From an uncultured delta proteobacterium (GTDB taxonomy: Bacteria; Myxococcota_A; Polyangia; Polyangiales; Polyangiaceae), in contig CAITIQ010000016.1 of assembly GCA_903892415.1 (NCBI GenBank), positions 1-42,224 on the forward strand: a stretch of 42,224 nucleotides of DNA. The letters run 5' to 3'. Made by a program: the position numbers and the translations under genes. The first letter of the stretch is position 1; each line of letters opens with the position of its first letter. This document shows positions 13,330 through 21,122 of the stretch, piece after piece. The notes beneath the pieces are model-generated. The model was not told where the DNA came from, did not search any database, and was given only the letters and a program-made list of their open reading frames with translations.

Positions 13330-15477
13330 CTACAACCCGACGGTTCCCGTGCCCTCGGGGGCCGCGGGCGGTAGCTTCGCCGACATGACAGTGGCCGAAC
13401 GGCACGCGACGAACACGCTCTGCCCCGGCCCGTACCACGTAGGAAAGCGTGGGGCTTCTGCGGCTGCTGGCGCTAGCCGCAGAAAGAAGTGCCCGCACGG
13501 CACCGCCAACGGCTCGTTGGTGGGGCCGCGCCGTTGGCCGTTCAGATACACGTCCATCGTTGCTGGGCCTTTGACCACGAGGTAGCCAAGGTTATCACCC
13601 AGCGATGAAGCGTCGGGGATGCCAGGCAGGCCGCCTCGCGCTTCCGGCGCGGGATTGACCGGCACTGGAGGCGGTGCGGGCGGCGGTGGCTGTTCGACTG
13701 GCGCTTCTCGTCGCGGCGGCGGCTCCTGAGCGCGTGCGACTTCCACCGTGACGATCTGTGGTCCAGGCGGAGGCTGGTCCTTCCGCAGCAGAAGCAAGCC
13801 CAACGCGACGACCAATGCGGCCGTCAGCGTCGCCAAAATGATCTGCATCGTGAGCGGGAAGGTGTTGCTCGGAGCGGCGGGTCTTGACGTTATCGACCCA
13901 CCTAGCGGCGAATCGGTGGCGGTGGGCGCGGCTACCTGCGCGGTGATTTCACTATGCAGGGAGCTCAATTCGGGCGCGCGCAACTCCGGTGGCACGAAGC
14001 CGGGCAGGTCGCTCTCCTTCGCTTCCCATTGGCCCGTGATTTCGTTCCCGAGTGAGGCGGGCGGTGTTCCGAAGGTTGGGAGGCGGGGGGCACCGAGCTC
14101 GAGCGGCCACCCTTGTTCGAGCGCGGCGATTGGATCCGTGTTTCCCACCTTCCGCCCAGGGGCCTGCGTTCGCGGGGGTGGCGGCGCCGAAACGGTTCGC
14201 ACGTTGACGCGGGGAAGGTCGACCTCGCGGGATGGCGGCATGGTCGAGCCTTTGCTCTGCGGCCGAACCGACGGGCGCGGCACCATCGAGCGCGAGACGT
14301 CGATCGACTGAAAACCGTCGTTCGACCGCGACGAATCAAGCTTGGCGTCTTCGGGCAGGTTGGGCGGCGGCGGAATGCGCAACAGCCCCGAGCCTTCGCG
14401 GACAGAGACTGGCCGCGCGCTGGGAGGCGGCGCGCCGGTTGAAGGACGTGAGCGCGTACTCTTCGGCCAGCCCGAGGGCGGGCGCGAGGAAAGCCGGCGC
14501 ACCGTACGGCTCGCTTGAATGGCCTGCCTGCGGTGAGGACCACGGGGAGGTTTGGCCGTCGCGTCGAGCTTTCCAGCAGGCCCGCGGGTCGCTCGCAGCC
14601 ATAACACCTTGTTGCGAAGCTCTTCTCGCCCGGTTTCGATCTTGGCCAGCTTGACCAACCACTGTGCAAGGTCCGCGCAGGTGATCCGACGCTTGTCGGT
14701 GGCGGGCTCGAGCGCTGCGTCAATCGCTGCGTGCAACTCGCGCGGCAGGTCCGGTCGGACCTCGGCGATCGGGGTCGGTCGCACGCCGTCGAGCGGCGGC
14801 TCCTGGCTGGTCAACATCGACCAGAGCATCACTCCAAGCCCATAAACGTCACTGCGAACCGTCGCTCGTTCACCCCGCACCTGCTCGGGGGCCATGTAGC
14901 CCGGCGTGCCTCGCACCGTCCCCGCAACCGAGTCGGGCGTGCGTCCAAGGATCTTGCCCAAGCCGAAGCCCGAAAGCCGAACCGAGCCATCCCATCCGAT
15001 CATCACGTTCTCGGGTTTGATGTCGCGATGGATGATGGGCGAAAGGCTGCCGCCCTCGTCAGTGGTCGCGTGGGCGTGCGCTAGCGCCGACGCGATTTGC
15101 GCGGCGATGAAGAAGACAGAGTGGTCCGAAAGCGATTGCTTGCGGCGTTTGAGGTGGCTGAGCAAGCGGTCGAGACTCGCGCCTTCAACTTGCTCGAGCA
15201 CCAACACCAAGCGGCGATCATGCTCGAAGAAGTCGAACATGCGCACGACGACGGGGTGATTGAGCCGCGCGCAGATCAACGCCTCTCGTCCGAGTTCTTC
15301 AGCCGTTCGCGCGTCTTCCTCAACACCGAAGGGCACCAGCTTGAGCGTCACTTCCCGCGTGAACTCAAGAGGGCCTTGCATGCGCGCGGAGTACACGTCG
15401 GCCGTGCCTACCTTGCCAACGCGCTTCAGGATTTCGTAGGCGCCGATTCGATCCGGCACCGGCTCCGCAGGGAACAT
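13330..15477 (-). CDS. Membrane-anchored Ser/Thr kinase-like protein with a GFG in place of DFG (possible pseudokinase)
   Basis: The 715-aa protein has an N-terminal protein-kinase fold (about residues 12-285), a long Pro/Ser/Arg-rich linker, one membrane segment at about 541-565 (MQIILATLTAALVVALGLLLL) and an extracytoplasmic tail with LVVKGPATMDVYLNGQRRGP, resembling a PEGA-like module. K46 (VTLK), E65, HRDIKPEN (150-157), the APE motif (196-198) and D210 are present. However, the Mg-binding DFG reads G170-F171-G172, and the Gly-rich loop is degenerate (VGKVGTADVY). The missing Asp predicts weak or no catalysis, so it may act as a phosphorylation-independent scaffold. It is transcribed away from marR. 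Confidence 0.88.
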   Translation of the reverse strand: MFPAEPVPDRIGAYEILKRVGKVGTADVYSARMQGPLEFTREVTLKLVPFGVEEDARTAEELGREALICARLNHPVVVRMFDFFEHDRRLVLVLEQVEGASLDRLLSHLKRRKQSLSDHSVFFIAAQIASALAHAHATTDEGGSLSPIIHRDIKPENVMIGWDGSVRLSGFGLGKILGRTPDSVAGTVRGTPGYMAPEQVRGERATVRSDVYGLGVMLWSMLTSQEPPLDGVRPTPIAEVRPDLPRELHAAIDAALEPATDKRRITCADLAQWLVKLAKIETGREELRNKVLWLRATRGPAGKLDATAKPPRGPHRRQAIQASRTVRRLSSRPPSGWPKSTRSRPSTGAPPPSARPVSVREGSGLLRIPPPPNLPEDAKLDSSRSNDGFQSIDVSRSMVPRPSVRPQSKGSTMPPSREVDLPRVNVRTVSAPPPPRTQAPGRKVGNTDPIAALEQGWPLELGAPRLPTFGTPPASLGNEITGQWEAKESDLPGFVPPELRAPELSSLHSEITAQVAAPTATDSPLGGSITSRPAAPSNTFPLTMQIILATLTAALVVALGLLLLRKDQPPPGPQIVTVEVARAQEPPPRREAPVEQPPPPAPPPVPVNPAPEARGGLPGIPDASSLGDNLGYLVVKGPATMDVYLNGQRRGPTNEPLAVPCGHFFLRLAPAAAEAPRFPTWYGPGQSVFVACRSATVMSAKLPPAAPEGTGTVGL

Positions 15478-15548
15478 TAGGTCCAGGATAGCGGACGTAA
15501 ACCCCTGATTAGCAAATCTCTTGGGGCCCAGGCCTCAGAGAAAGTTTC

Positions 15549-15577
15549 TTGACGAAGGGTTCGTATACGAATACTTC
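15549..15577 (+). promoter_or_regulatory. Promoter with a palindromic operator upstream of marR
   Basis: TTGACG (15549-15554) makes a good -35, and the AATACTT region (about 15570-15577) fits as a weaker -10 at normal spacing. The perfect 12-bp palindrome TTCGTATACGAA (15560-15571) occupies the spacer between them, the usual place for a MarR-family repressor to block RNA polymerase. It sits about 40 bp before the marR start, so autoregulation and control of the downstream catabolic genes is a reasonable inference. Confidence 0.55.
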
Positions 15578-15611
15578 GTGTGCTAACTAATTGGAGGCAG
15601 GCGCACGGGCG

Positions 15612-16112
15612 ATGTTGGAACGGGACAACGATGCGAAGGCCGAGCTTGACGCGATCATCGAGACCATCGTGTACCTGTACACGGAGTCTCGGCGGCTGAC
15701 GAAGCTGGCGGCACGCGAGGTGGGTCTTACCGGTCCGCAGCTGACGGTGATCAAGCTGCTCGACACCTTTGGCGACCTCTCGCTCTCATCTCTCAGCGAG
15801 CGTATCCGAGCCCAAAACAGCACGGTGACGGGCATCATCGACCGCATGGAGCGGGAAGAGTTGGTGGTTCGCGAGCGCAGCACCAGCGACCGTCGCGTGG
15901 TTTTCATTCGCCTGACTGAAAAAGGAAAGCGTGTCGCCAGCGACGTGCACGTGGAGCCGCTTTCCATCTTCAGGATGGTGCTGGCCACGCTTTCCCGTGA
16001 GGACACCTCCGACTTGCTGCGCGTGCTTTCGAAGCTTGGAAAGCGCGTTCGCGGCATCGTTCGAGAGCGAGAGACGGGCGCCGGCGAACTGACTCCCGAC
16101 GCAGAAACATGA
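15612..16112 (+). CDS. MarR family transcriptional regulator
   Basis: A 166-aa winged-helix regulator. The N-terminal helices (DAIIETIVYLYTESRRLTKL) form the dimer interface. The DNA-binding part has LTGPQLTVIKLLDTFGDLSL, SLSERIRAQNSTVTGIIDRM as the recognition helix region, and the wing motif STSDRRVVFIRLTEKG, typical of MarR proteins that release DNA on binding small aromatic or acyl-CoA ligands. The ATG at 15612 is used; an in-frame TTG at 15591 would add seven residues. A palindromic operator candidate lies just upstream. The gene is 30 bp ahead of the BKACE gene, so it probably senses a substrate or CoA ester of that pathway. Confidence 0.92.
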   Translation: MLERDNDAKAELDAIIETIVYLYTESRRLTKLAAREVGLTGPQLTVIKLLDTFGDLSLSSLSERIRAQNSTVTGIIDRMEREELVVRERSTSDRRVVFIRLTEKGKRVASDVHVEPLSIFRMVLATLSREDTSDLLRVLSKLGKRVRGIVRERETGAGELTPDAET

Positions 16113-16114
16113 GC

Positions 16115-16129
16115 CTGGGGCGACCCCAG
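16115..16129 (+). terminator. Short hairpin between marR and the BKACE gene
   Basis: CTGGGG-CGA-CCCCAG is a perfect 6-bp stem with a 3-nt loop just after the marR stop and 13 nt before the next start codon, where AAAGGA serves as ribosome site. Without a U-tract it is more likely an attenuating or mRNA-stabilising element than a full terminator. Confidence 0.35.
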
Positions 16130-16142
16130 CGAAAGGAACGCC

Positions 16143-17066
16143 ATGAGCGCGATTGAACGAGAACGTCCGACGTTTACTGGTGCAAAGCGTGACCCGGCCA
16201 AGCGGGACCCGGACCTGTGCGTCGTCACCTGTGCGCTGAGCGGCGTATTGGCCACGCGCAAACAATGCCCCGGCATCCCGTACACCCCGGTCGAAATCGC
16301 TGAAGAGGCCAAGCGAGCGTACGACGCGGGCGCCAGCGTGGTTCACATCCACGCGCGCAATGACGATGGATCGCCCACGTTCTCACCGGCGGTCTTTCGG
16401 CAGATCCAGGATGAGATCGTGAAGCGTTGCCCGGTGTTGCTCAATTTCTCTACCGGCACGTTGTTCGACGATGTGAGCGAGCAGACCAGCATCATCCGCG
16501 AGCTTCGCCCGGAGATCGCCGCGCTCAACATGGGCACGATGAACTACTCGAAGTACTCGAACAAACGGAAGCAGTTCGACTTCGACATGGTGTTCCCGAA
16601 CACCTACTCGAAGATCATCAAGCTGCTCGAGGCGATGAACGCTGCGGGCGTGAAGCCGGAGCTCGAGTGCTTTGATACCGGCCACACCAACGGGATCTGG
16701 CCGCTGCTCGACATGGGCGTACTCAAGCAGCCGCTGCAGTTCTCTTTCATCGTCAACGTGCTCGGTGGCATTCCGGGCCACGTGGAATCGCTGCAGCTGC
16801 AGACCAAGTTGATGCCCGCCGGCAGTGAGTGGGAGGTGATCGGCATCAGCCACGGTCATTGGCGCATGATGGCTGCGGCCCTGGCGCTGGGCGGCAACGT
16901 GCGCACCGGTTTGGAGGACCACCTGTACCTGCCGAGCGGCGAAATGGCGCGCAACAACGGCGATCTTGTCGAGGTTCTGACTCGCATGGTGCGTGACGTC
17001 GGACGCCGACCGGCCACCGTCGAGGAGGCCCGCCAGATCCTCAGCTTGCCCGCGGAACGCTCATGA
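16143..17066 (+). CDS. Beta-keto acid cleavage enzyme (BKACE/Kce family)
   Basis: A 307-aa TIM-barrel enzyme of the former DUF849 family. Members use acetyl-CoA to split a beta-keto acid into acetoacetate and an acyl-CoA; the founding member acts on 3-keto-5-aminohexanoate in lysine fermentation. Metal ligands are recognisable as H68 and H70 (VVHIHAR) and E259 (RTGLEDHLYL). Other family motifs are PYTPVEIAEEAKRAYDAGA, LNFSTGT and FIVNVLGGIPG. The physiological substrate cannot be read from sequence because the family is broad. Its stop overlaps the crotonase start (ATGA, 17063-17066), and it follows marR, so it is the first enzyme of an inducible catabolic operon. Confidence 0.9.
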   Translation: MSAIERERPTFTGAKRDPAKRDPDLCVVTCALSGVLATRKQCPGIPYTPVEIAEEAKRAYDAGASVVHIHARNDDGSPTFSPAVFRQIQDEIVKRCPVLLNFSTGTLFDDVSEQTSIIRELRPEIAALNMGTMNYSKYSNKRKQFDFDMVFPNTYSKIIKLLEAMNAAGVKPELECFDTGHTNGIWPLLDMGVLKQPLQFSFIVNVLGGIPGHVESLQLQTKLMPAGSEWEVIGISHGHWRMMAAALALGGNVRTGLEDHLYLPSGEMARNNGDLVEVLTRMVRDVGRRPATVEEARQILSLPAERS

Positions 17067-17845
17067 TTCAGCGCGCCTACAAGAAGCTCGTGGTCACGGC
17101 CGCGGAGGGTCGCGCCACGCTCTGTCTGAACAACGAGGCGCGCAAGAACGCTATCGGGCCGCTGATGGTGAACGAGCTCTTGTACGCGCTCGAAGACGCT
17201 GACGCCGATCCCGAGGTGCGCGTCGTGGTGCTGACGGGCGCGGGCAACGCGTTTTCGGCGGGTGGAGATTTCTCGTCGATGCAAGCTGGCGACGGCGAGG
17301 AATTGCCGCACAAGGGTGACTTCGCCGAGTTGCTGCTGCGCCTAGCGCGCTTCGAGAAGCCGCTGGTCGCGCGGGTGAACGGCGTCGCTATGGGAGGAGG
17401 GTTGGGGCTGGTCGCGTCCTGCCACTTCGCCGTGGCTGTTGATTCAGCGAAGCTCGGGACCCCCGAGATCGACGTCGGGCTCTTTCCGATGATGATCATG
17501 GCGGTGCTAGCGCGGCTCGTGCCGCGCAGGCAGCTGCTCTCGATGATGCTGCTCGGTGAGAAGTTTTCGGCCGAGGAGGCACTGCGTCTCGGTCTGCTTT
17601 CGGCGGTGGTTCCGGCAGGCGAGCTCGACAGCGCGGTTGATGCTCTGGTCGGCCGGCTCGCTGCCAAGAGCCCAATCGCGCTCCGACTCGGGTTGCGTGC
17701 ACACGCCGCCACCCAGGATCTTGAATTGGAGGCCGCGCTGCCCGATCTGCGCGATCGGCTCATGGCTTGTCTCGCAACTGAAGACGCTCGCGAGGGCTTG
17801 ATGGCCTTTCTCGAGAAACGACCGCCGGCCTGGAAAGGCTGCTGA
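17063..17845 (+). CDS. Enoyl-CoA hydratase/isomerase (crotonase family)
   Basis: A 260-aa crotonase-fold protein. The oxyanion-hole segments are NAFSAGGDFSSM (62-73) and VNGVAMGGGLGLVASC (105-120). The catalytic glutamate expected in the xxPE motif is present (GTPEIDVGLFP, E135). The second glutamate position of classical hydratases falls in QLLSMMLLGE and appears to be Ser160, so reaction type (hydratase, isomerase, hydrolase or other) is open. It overlaps the BKACE gene by 4 bp and precedes the carboxyltransferase by 11 bp, so it probably works on the acyl-CoA made by one of these partners. Confidence 0.9.
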   Translation: MIQRAYKKLVVTAAEGRATLCLNNEARKNAIGPLMVNELLYALEDADADPEVRVVVLTGAGNAFSAGGDFSSMQAGDGEELPHKGDFAELLLRLARFEKPLVARVNGVAMGGGLGLVASCHFAVAVDSAKLGTPEIDVGLFPMMIMAVLARLVPRRQLLSMMLLGEKFSAEEALRLGLLSAVVPAGELDSAVDALVGRLAAKSPIALRLGLRAHAATQDLELEAALPDLRDRLMACLATEDAREGLMAFLEKRPPAWKGC

Positions 17846-17856
17846 GGAGAAGCACG

Positions 17857-19422
17857 ATGGATATGCGCGAGTTGGTGAAGGACCTCGAGGCTCGACGAGC
17901 GGCGATTCGCGAGCTCGGCGGCGCGGACAAGGTGAAGAAGCAGCATGACCGCGGCAAGCTCACGGCTCGCGAGCGGTTCCAGGCCTTCTTCGATGACGGC
18001 GTCTTCTTCGAGGTCGGCATTCACGGTACGCAGATGGGCTTCGCCAACACCGACTCCAGCGATAAACCGGCCGCCGACGCTGTGATCTGCGGCTTCGGCA
18101 AGGTCGACGGGCGGATGGTTTGCGCTGCTGCCTATGACTTCACCGTGAAAGGCGGGAGCATCGGCCAAACCGGCGAAGAGAAGGTCAGCCGCATGCGCCA
18201 GATGGCCCTCCGCGGGCGCTGGCCGATGGTGTGGTTCATCGACTCGGCGGGCGCTCGCATCGACCCGGGCTCGACTCACCCCGACGCGATCAGCCTGTTT
18301 GCCGGCAGCGGCCATCTCTTTCGCGAGCAGGTCCACATGAGCGGCGTGGTTCCGCAGGTCGCTGCCATGGTTGGCCCCGGGGCTGCCGGAACAGCCTACA
18401 TCCCCGGCCTGGCCGACTTCGTCCCGATGGTGAAGGAGATCGGCTCGATGGCGCTGGGCGGGCCGCCGCTGGTGAAGGCGATGACGGGCGAAGACATCTC
18501 CGAGCAGGAGTTGGGCGGCTCGAAGGTCCACACGACGAAGAGCGGCGTAGGCGACGTGGAGGTTGCAAACGACGCCGAGTGCATCTCCTTGGTCAAAAAG
18601 TACCTCTCGTACTTCCCTTCCAGCTGCGAGGAGAACCCCCCGCTGATCGCGAGCGCTGATCCGGTGGACCGCCGCGACGAGTCGCTGCTGGATCTGCTGC
18701 CGGAGAATCCGCGGCGCGCGTACGACATGTACAAGCTGATCAAGTCGATCGTCGATGACGGGGACTACCTCGACATCAAGCCCAAGTTCGCGCGCTCGAT
18801 CATCACTTGTTTGGCCCGCATCGGCGGTCGTTCGGTGGGCGTCCTCGCCAACCAGCCGATGCAGATGGGCGGCATCCTCGACGTCGATTCGTCGGACAAA
18901 GCGGCGCGCTTCATTCAGATTTGCGATGCCTTCAACATCCCGTTGGTATTCCTGCAGGACGTGCCCGGCTTCATGATCGGCTCGAAGGTCGAGCACGCGG
19001 GCATCATTCGTCACGGCGCCAAGATGCTGCACGCGATGGCCGCTGCCACCGTGCCGAAGATCTCGGTGCTGGTGCGCAAAGCCTACGGCGCTGGCTATTA
19101 CGTCATGTGCGGCCGAGCCTTCGAGCCGGACCTGATCGTCTCATGGCCCACCGCCGAGATCAGCGTGATGGGGCCCGAGGGCATGGTCGGCATCGCAGCT
19201 CGAAAGCTGTTCGGCGGCGTCGAACCCACCCCTGAGATCAAGCAGGCCATCGTCGCGCAGATCCAAAAGTCGATCGACATCTACAAAGTCGGCGGTTGGG
19301 GCCTGGTGGATGACGTGATCGATCCACGGGACACGCGCCGAGCCATCGCGTGGGGGCTCGAACTCTCGCAGCACAAACACCTCGAACGGCCGGCCAAGAA
19401 GCGAGGAATCCTTCCCGTTTGA
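17857..19422 (+). CDS. Acyl-CoA carboxylase carboxyltransferase (beta) subunit
   Basis: A 521-aa biotin-dependent carboxyltransferase resembling propionyl-/methylmalonyl-type enzymes. The N-terminal crotonase-like half has KLTARERFQAFFDDGVFFEV, AYDFTVKGGSIGQTGEEK and VGPGAAGTAYIPGLADF. The C-terminal half has IGGRSVGVLANQPMQMGGIL, FIQICDAFNIPLVFLQDVPG and ATVPKISVLVRKAYGAGYYV. It transfers a carboxyl from biotin to an acyl-CoA. The biotin carboxylase and biotin carrier partners are not in the window, so they must be encoded elsewhere. A GAGGAG 7 nt upstream supports the ATG at 17857. Substrate is unknown; context suggests the acyl-CoA from the BKACE/crotonase steps. Confidence 0.9.
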   Translation: MDMRELVKDLEARRAAIRELGGADKVKKQHDRGKLTARERFQAFFDDGVFFEVGIHGTQMGFANTDSSDKPAADAVICGFGKVDGRMVCAAAYDFTVKGGSIGQTGEEKVSRMRQMALRGRWPMVWFIDSAGARIDPGSTHPDAISLFAGSGHLFREQVHMSGVVPQVAAMVGPGAAGTAYIPGLADFVPMVKEIGSMALGGPPLVKAMTGEDISEQELGGSKVHTTKSGVGDVEVANDAECISLVKKYLSYFPSSCEENPPLIASADPVDRRDESLLDLLPENPRRAYDMYKLIKSIVDDGDYLDIKPKFARSIITCLARIGGRSVGVLANQPMQMGGILDVDSSDKAARFIQICDAFNIPLVFLQDVPGFMIGSKVEHAGIIRHGAKMLHAMAAATVPKISVLVRKAYGAGYYVMCGRAFEPDLIVSWPTAEISVMGPEGMVGIAARKLFGGVEPTPEIKQAIVAQIQKSIDIYKVGGWGLVDDVIDPRDTRRAIAWGLELSQHKHLERPAKKRGILPV

Positions 19423-19542
19423 GCAGCGGACCCCGGCTTTCACCTCGGCGCCACAAAGCCCATGCCAGCCAATGTTGGTGTTTTTGCGCCGGCCAGGGTT
19501 GACGATCCCAATCAGAACCTCCAATCTTTCATCTTCGGTCCC

Positions 19543-19559
19543 GGGGCGGAGGTCGCCCC
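19543..19559 (+). terminator. GC-rich hairpin after the carboxyltransferase gene
   Basis: GGGGCG-GAGGT-CGCCCC is a perfect 6-bp stem in the 161-bp gap between the carboxyltransferase gene and the next gene. It could end the catabolic transcript or fold in the leader of the 19584 gene. A TTGACG at 19499-19504 might be a -35 for that gene, without a convincing -10. Confidence 0.3.
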
Positions 19560-19583
19560 ATCAAGGTCCGTCAAGGAGTTCGC

Positions 19584-19898
19584 ATGTCGACGTTCCACGC
19601 GTTCCGCCCGTTTTCGCCCGAGCACCTCATGGAGCGTCTCGACGCGCTCAAAGAGGGGTCCAAAGAAACCCGACGAGTCGTCGTTGACCAAGCGAACGCC
19701 GAGATCCGCGTGGATCTTGATGTTTCAGCGAACGCAGGCGGCCAGACGGACTTCTCGTTGCCAATTCAGCGCCGCTTCGTTATCGAGGCTGGCGCCATCC
19801 TGACCGAGATCGTTCGTCAGTACGATATGGGCTACGGCAACTTGAATCGCTACACGCCGATGTCGCTCTTCGAGATGGTGGACTGGCGTCGTTACTAG
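19584..19898 (+). CDS. Small protein of unknown function
   Basis: A 104-aa protein with a strong ribosome site, AAGGAG, 5 nt before the ATG. No family recognised. It starts STFHAFRPFSPEHLMERLDA, has a beta-like middle (RVVVDQANAEIRVDLDVSAN) and ends with an aromatic-rich tail (QYDMGYGNLNRYTPMSLFEM). No signal peptide or membrane segment, so probably cytoplasmic. It stands alone between the catabolic operon and an envelope protein gene. Confidence 0.7.
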   Translation: MSTFHAFRPFSPEHLMERLDALKEGSKETRRVVVDQANAEIRVDLDVSANAGGQTDFSLPIQRRFVIEAGAILTEIVRQYDMGYGNLNRYTPMSLFEMVDWRRY

Positions 19899-19920
19899 AC
19901 CCGGGTTCGCTGCATCGCTT

Positions 19921-19953
19921 CTAGCGCTCTAGCGCTTTCCACGAATCCCGTGG
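19921..19953. repeat. Tandem CTAGCGCT pair and adjacent stem-loop
   Basis: Two direct copies of CTAGCGCT (19921-19936) are followed by CCACG-AATCC-CGTGG (19939-19953), a 5-bp stem. They lie 23 bp after the stop of the small gene and may serve as a transcript end. The remainder of 19954-20132 shows no gene I would support. Confidence 0.35.
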
Positions 19954-20132
19954 ACTTTCGGCCCTCAGCTTCATTTCGCCTCGTGCGAGCTTCGCTCAGT
20001 ATCTGGTTCGGCGTTGGTGCCGAGACGGATGTTGTCTTTAGCTCCCGACAAGCGTGATGCGCTGAAGGGCCGCTTGCGTTTCTGCAAGCCAGAGTCATTC
20101 AATTGTCGCTCGACAGCTGCTTTGATGGCGGG

Positions 20133-21104
20133 ATGGATTGGCGCTTCGCACTCACGTTCGCAGTGACCCATGTGGGGTGTGCCACAGCAACGCTCGAGGC
20201 CTCTCCGAACAGCCCCGGGCGTCCCGCTCTGGAACCCCGTGAGCAGGCGGCTGCCTCTGTTCCCGCGGAACTGTCGATGGATCCTGGGGCCGGCGATCCC
20301 GTGCTGAGTGCTCCCAGTTTTCAAGTCTTGGCGGATGGGGGAACTCTCATCACCCTGCAGCTTCACGGGCCAGTTCGGGTGGTAGAGCAACCAGCGGACG
20401 GGCAGCTCTTGTACTCGTTGAAAGGCTTCGCGCTCAGCGAGCCAGTCAACCAGCTCCCGCTACCGACGGAGCTCTTTGGAACGCCCGTGACGGCTGTTGA
20501 GTTGCGTCCGGCAACAGAAGGCGCCGAGCTGGTCCTTTCGCTTCGGGAGTCGGCGCGAGGCGTGCTCTCCCTGCGCCAGAACGAAGGCGGAGTTTTGCTG
20601 ACTGTGGAAGTGCCTGCGCCGCGCACGACGGCCGGGCTTGCACCGCGAAGGAACGCGTCCAAGCCGACCGCTACCGACGAAGAGATCAACACCGGTGCGT
20701 TTTGGAACGGCAACCTCTCACGCGTGATCGTTGGACCACGAAGCCCCGGGCTGATCGTGCTCGGTGCTTCAATGACCACGGTTGGCATCGTGGGTCTTGC
20801 CGTCGGCGGGTACTTCATCGGCCAACCCACGCCAGCATGTGACTTCCTCTTGGAAGGCTTCACTCTGGCCCAAGAAGATCCGATCGCCGCCGCGGCGAAA
20901 TACGAAGTCTCTGATCTGGCGTACGACGACTGCGAGGCCGAGCTCATCGAGAAGGGCGCGGGAGCTCTTTCGATGGCGACAGGGGCTGCGTTTGTGCTCG
21001 CCGGCGTGCCTGTCTTGTTGGTCGGCGCGATCCCAACGGAGCGAACCATCAGGCTGGGATTGAAGGTCTACCCAGCGGGGGCGGGTTTGCAGGGCAGCTT
21101 CTGA
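20133..21104 (+). CDS. Putative envelope protein with an AMIN-like N-terminal domain
   Basis: A 323-aa protein from the ATG at 20133. The N-terminus (WRFALTFAVTHVGCATATLE) looks like a lipoprotein-type signal with a possible lipobox cysteine, though -3/-4 are not ideal. Residues about 55-150 (FQVLADGGTLITLQLHGPVR, then VTAVELRPATEGAELVLSLR) resemble an AMIN domain, as found in PilQ and AmiC and associated with peptidoglycan or secretin targeting; this is a fold-level impression only. A Gly/Ala-rich pair of hydrophobic stretches follows (IVLGASMTTVGIVGLAVGGY and ATGAAFVLAGVPVLLVGAIP), likely membrane-embedded. An in-frame TTG at 20103 is an alternative start. Confidence 0.65.
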   Translation: MDWRFALTFAVTHVGCATATLEASPNSPGRPALEPREQAAASVPAELSMDPGAGDPVLSAPSFQVLADGGTLITLQLHGPVRVVEQPADGQLLYSLKGFALSEPVNQLPLPTELFGTPVTAVELRPATEGAELVLSLRESARGVLSLRQNEGGVLLTVEVPAPRTTAGLAPRRNASKPTATDEEINTGAFWNGNLSRVIVGPRSPGLIVLGASMTTVGIVGLAVGGYFIGQPTPACDFLLEGFTLAQEDPIAAAAKYEVSDLAYDDCEAELIEKGAGALSMATGAAFVLAGVPVLLVGAIPTERTIRLGLKVYPAGAGLQGSF

Positions 21105-21122
21105 GATCGCCGCCGGCTGTAG

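Noticed and set aside
17077..19032. A very long open frame on the minus strand opposite the crotonase and carboxyltransferase genes
   Set aside because: It is a mirror of high-GC codon bias in well-identified genes; its translation is low-complexity and matches no family.
19971..20390. Minus-strand open frame between the small gene and the envelope protein gene
   Set aside because: It mostly overlaps the 20133 gene, has no ribosome site and no protein-like pattern.
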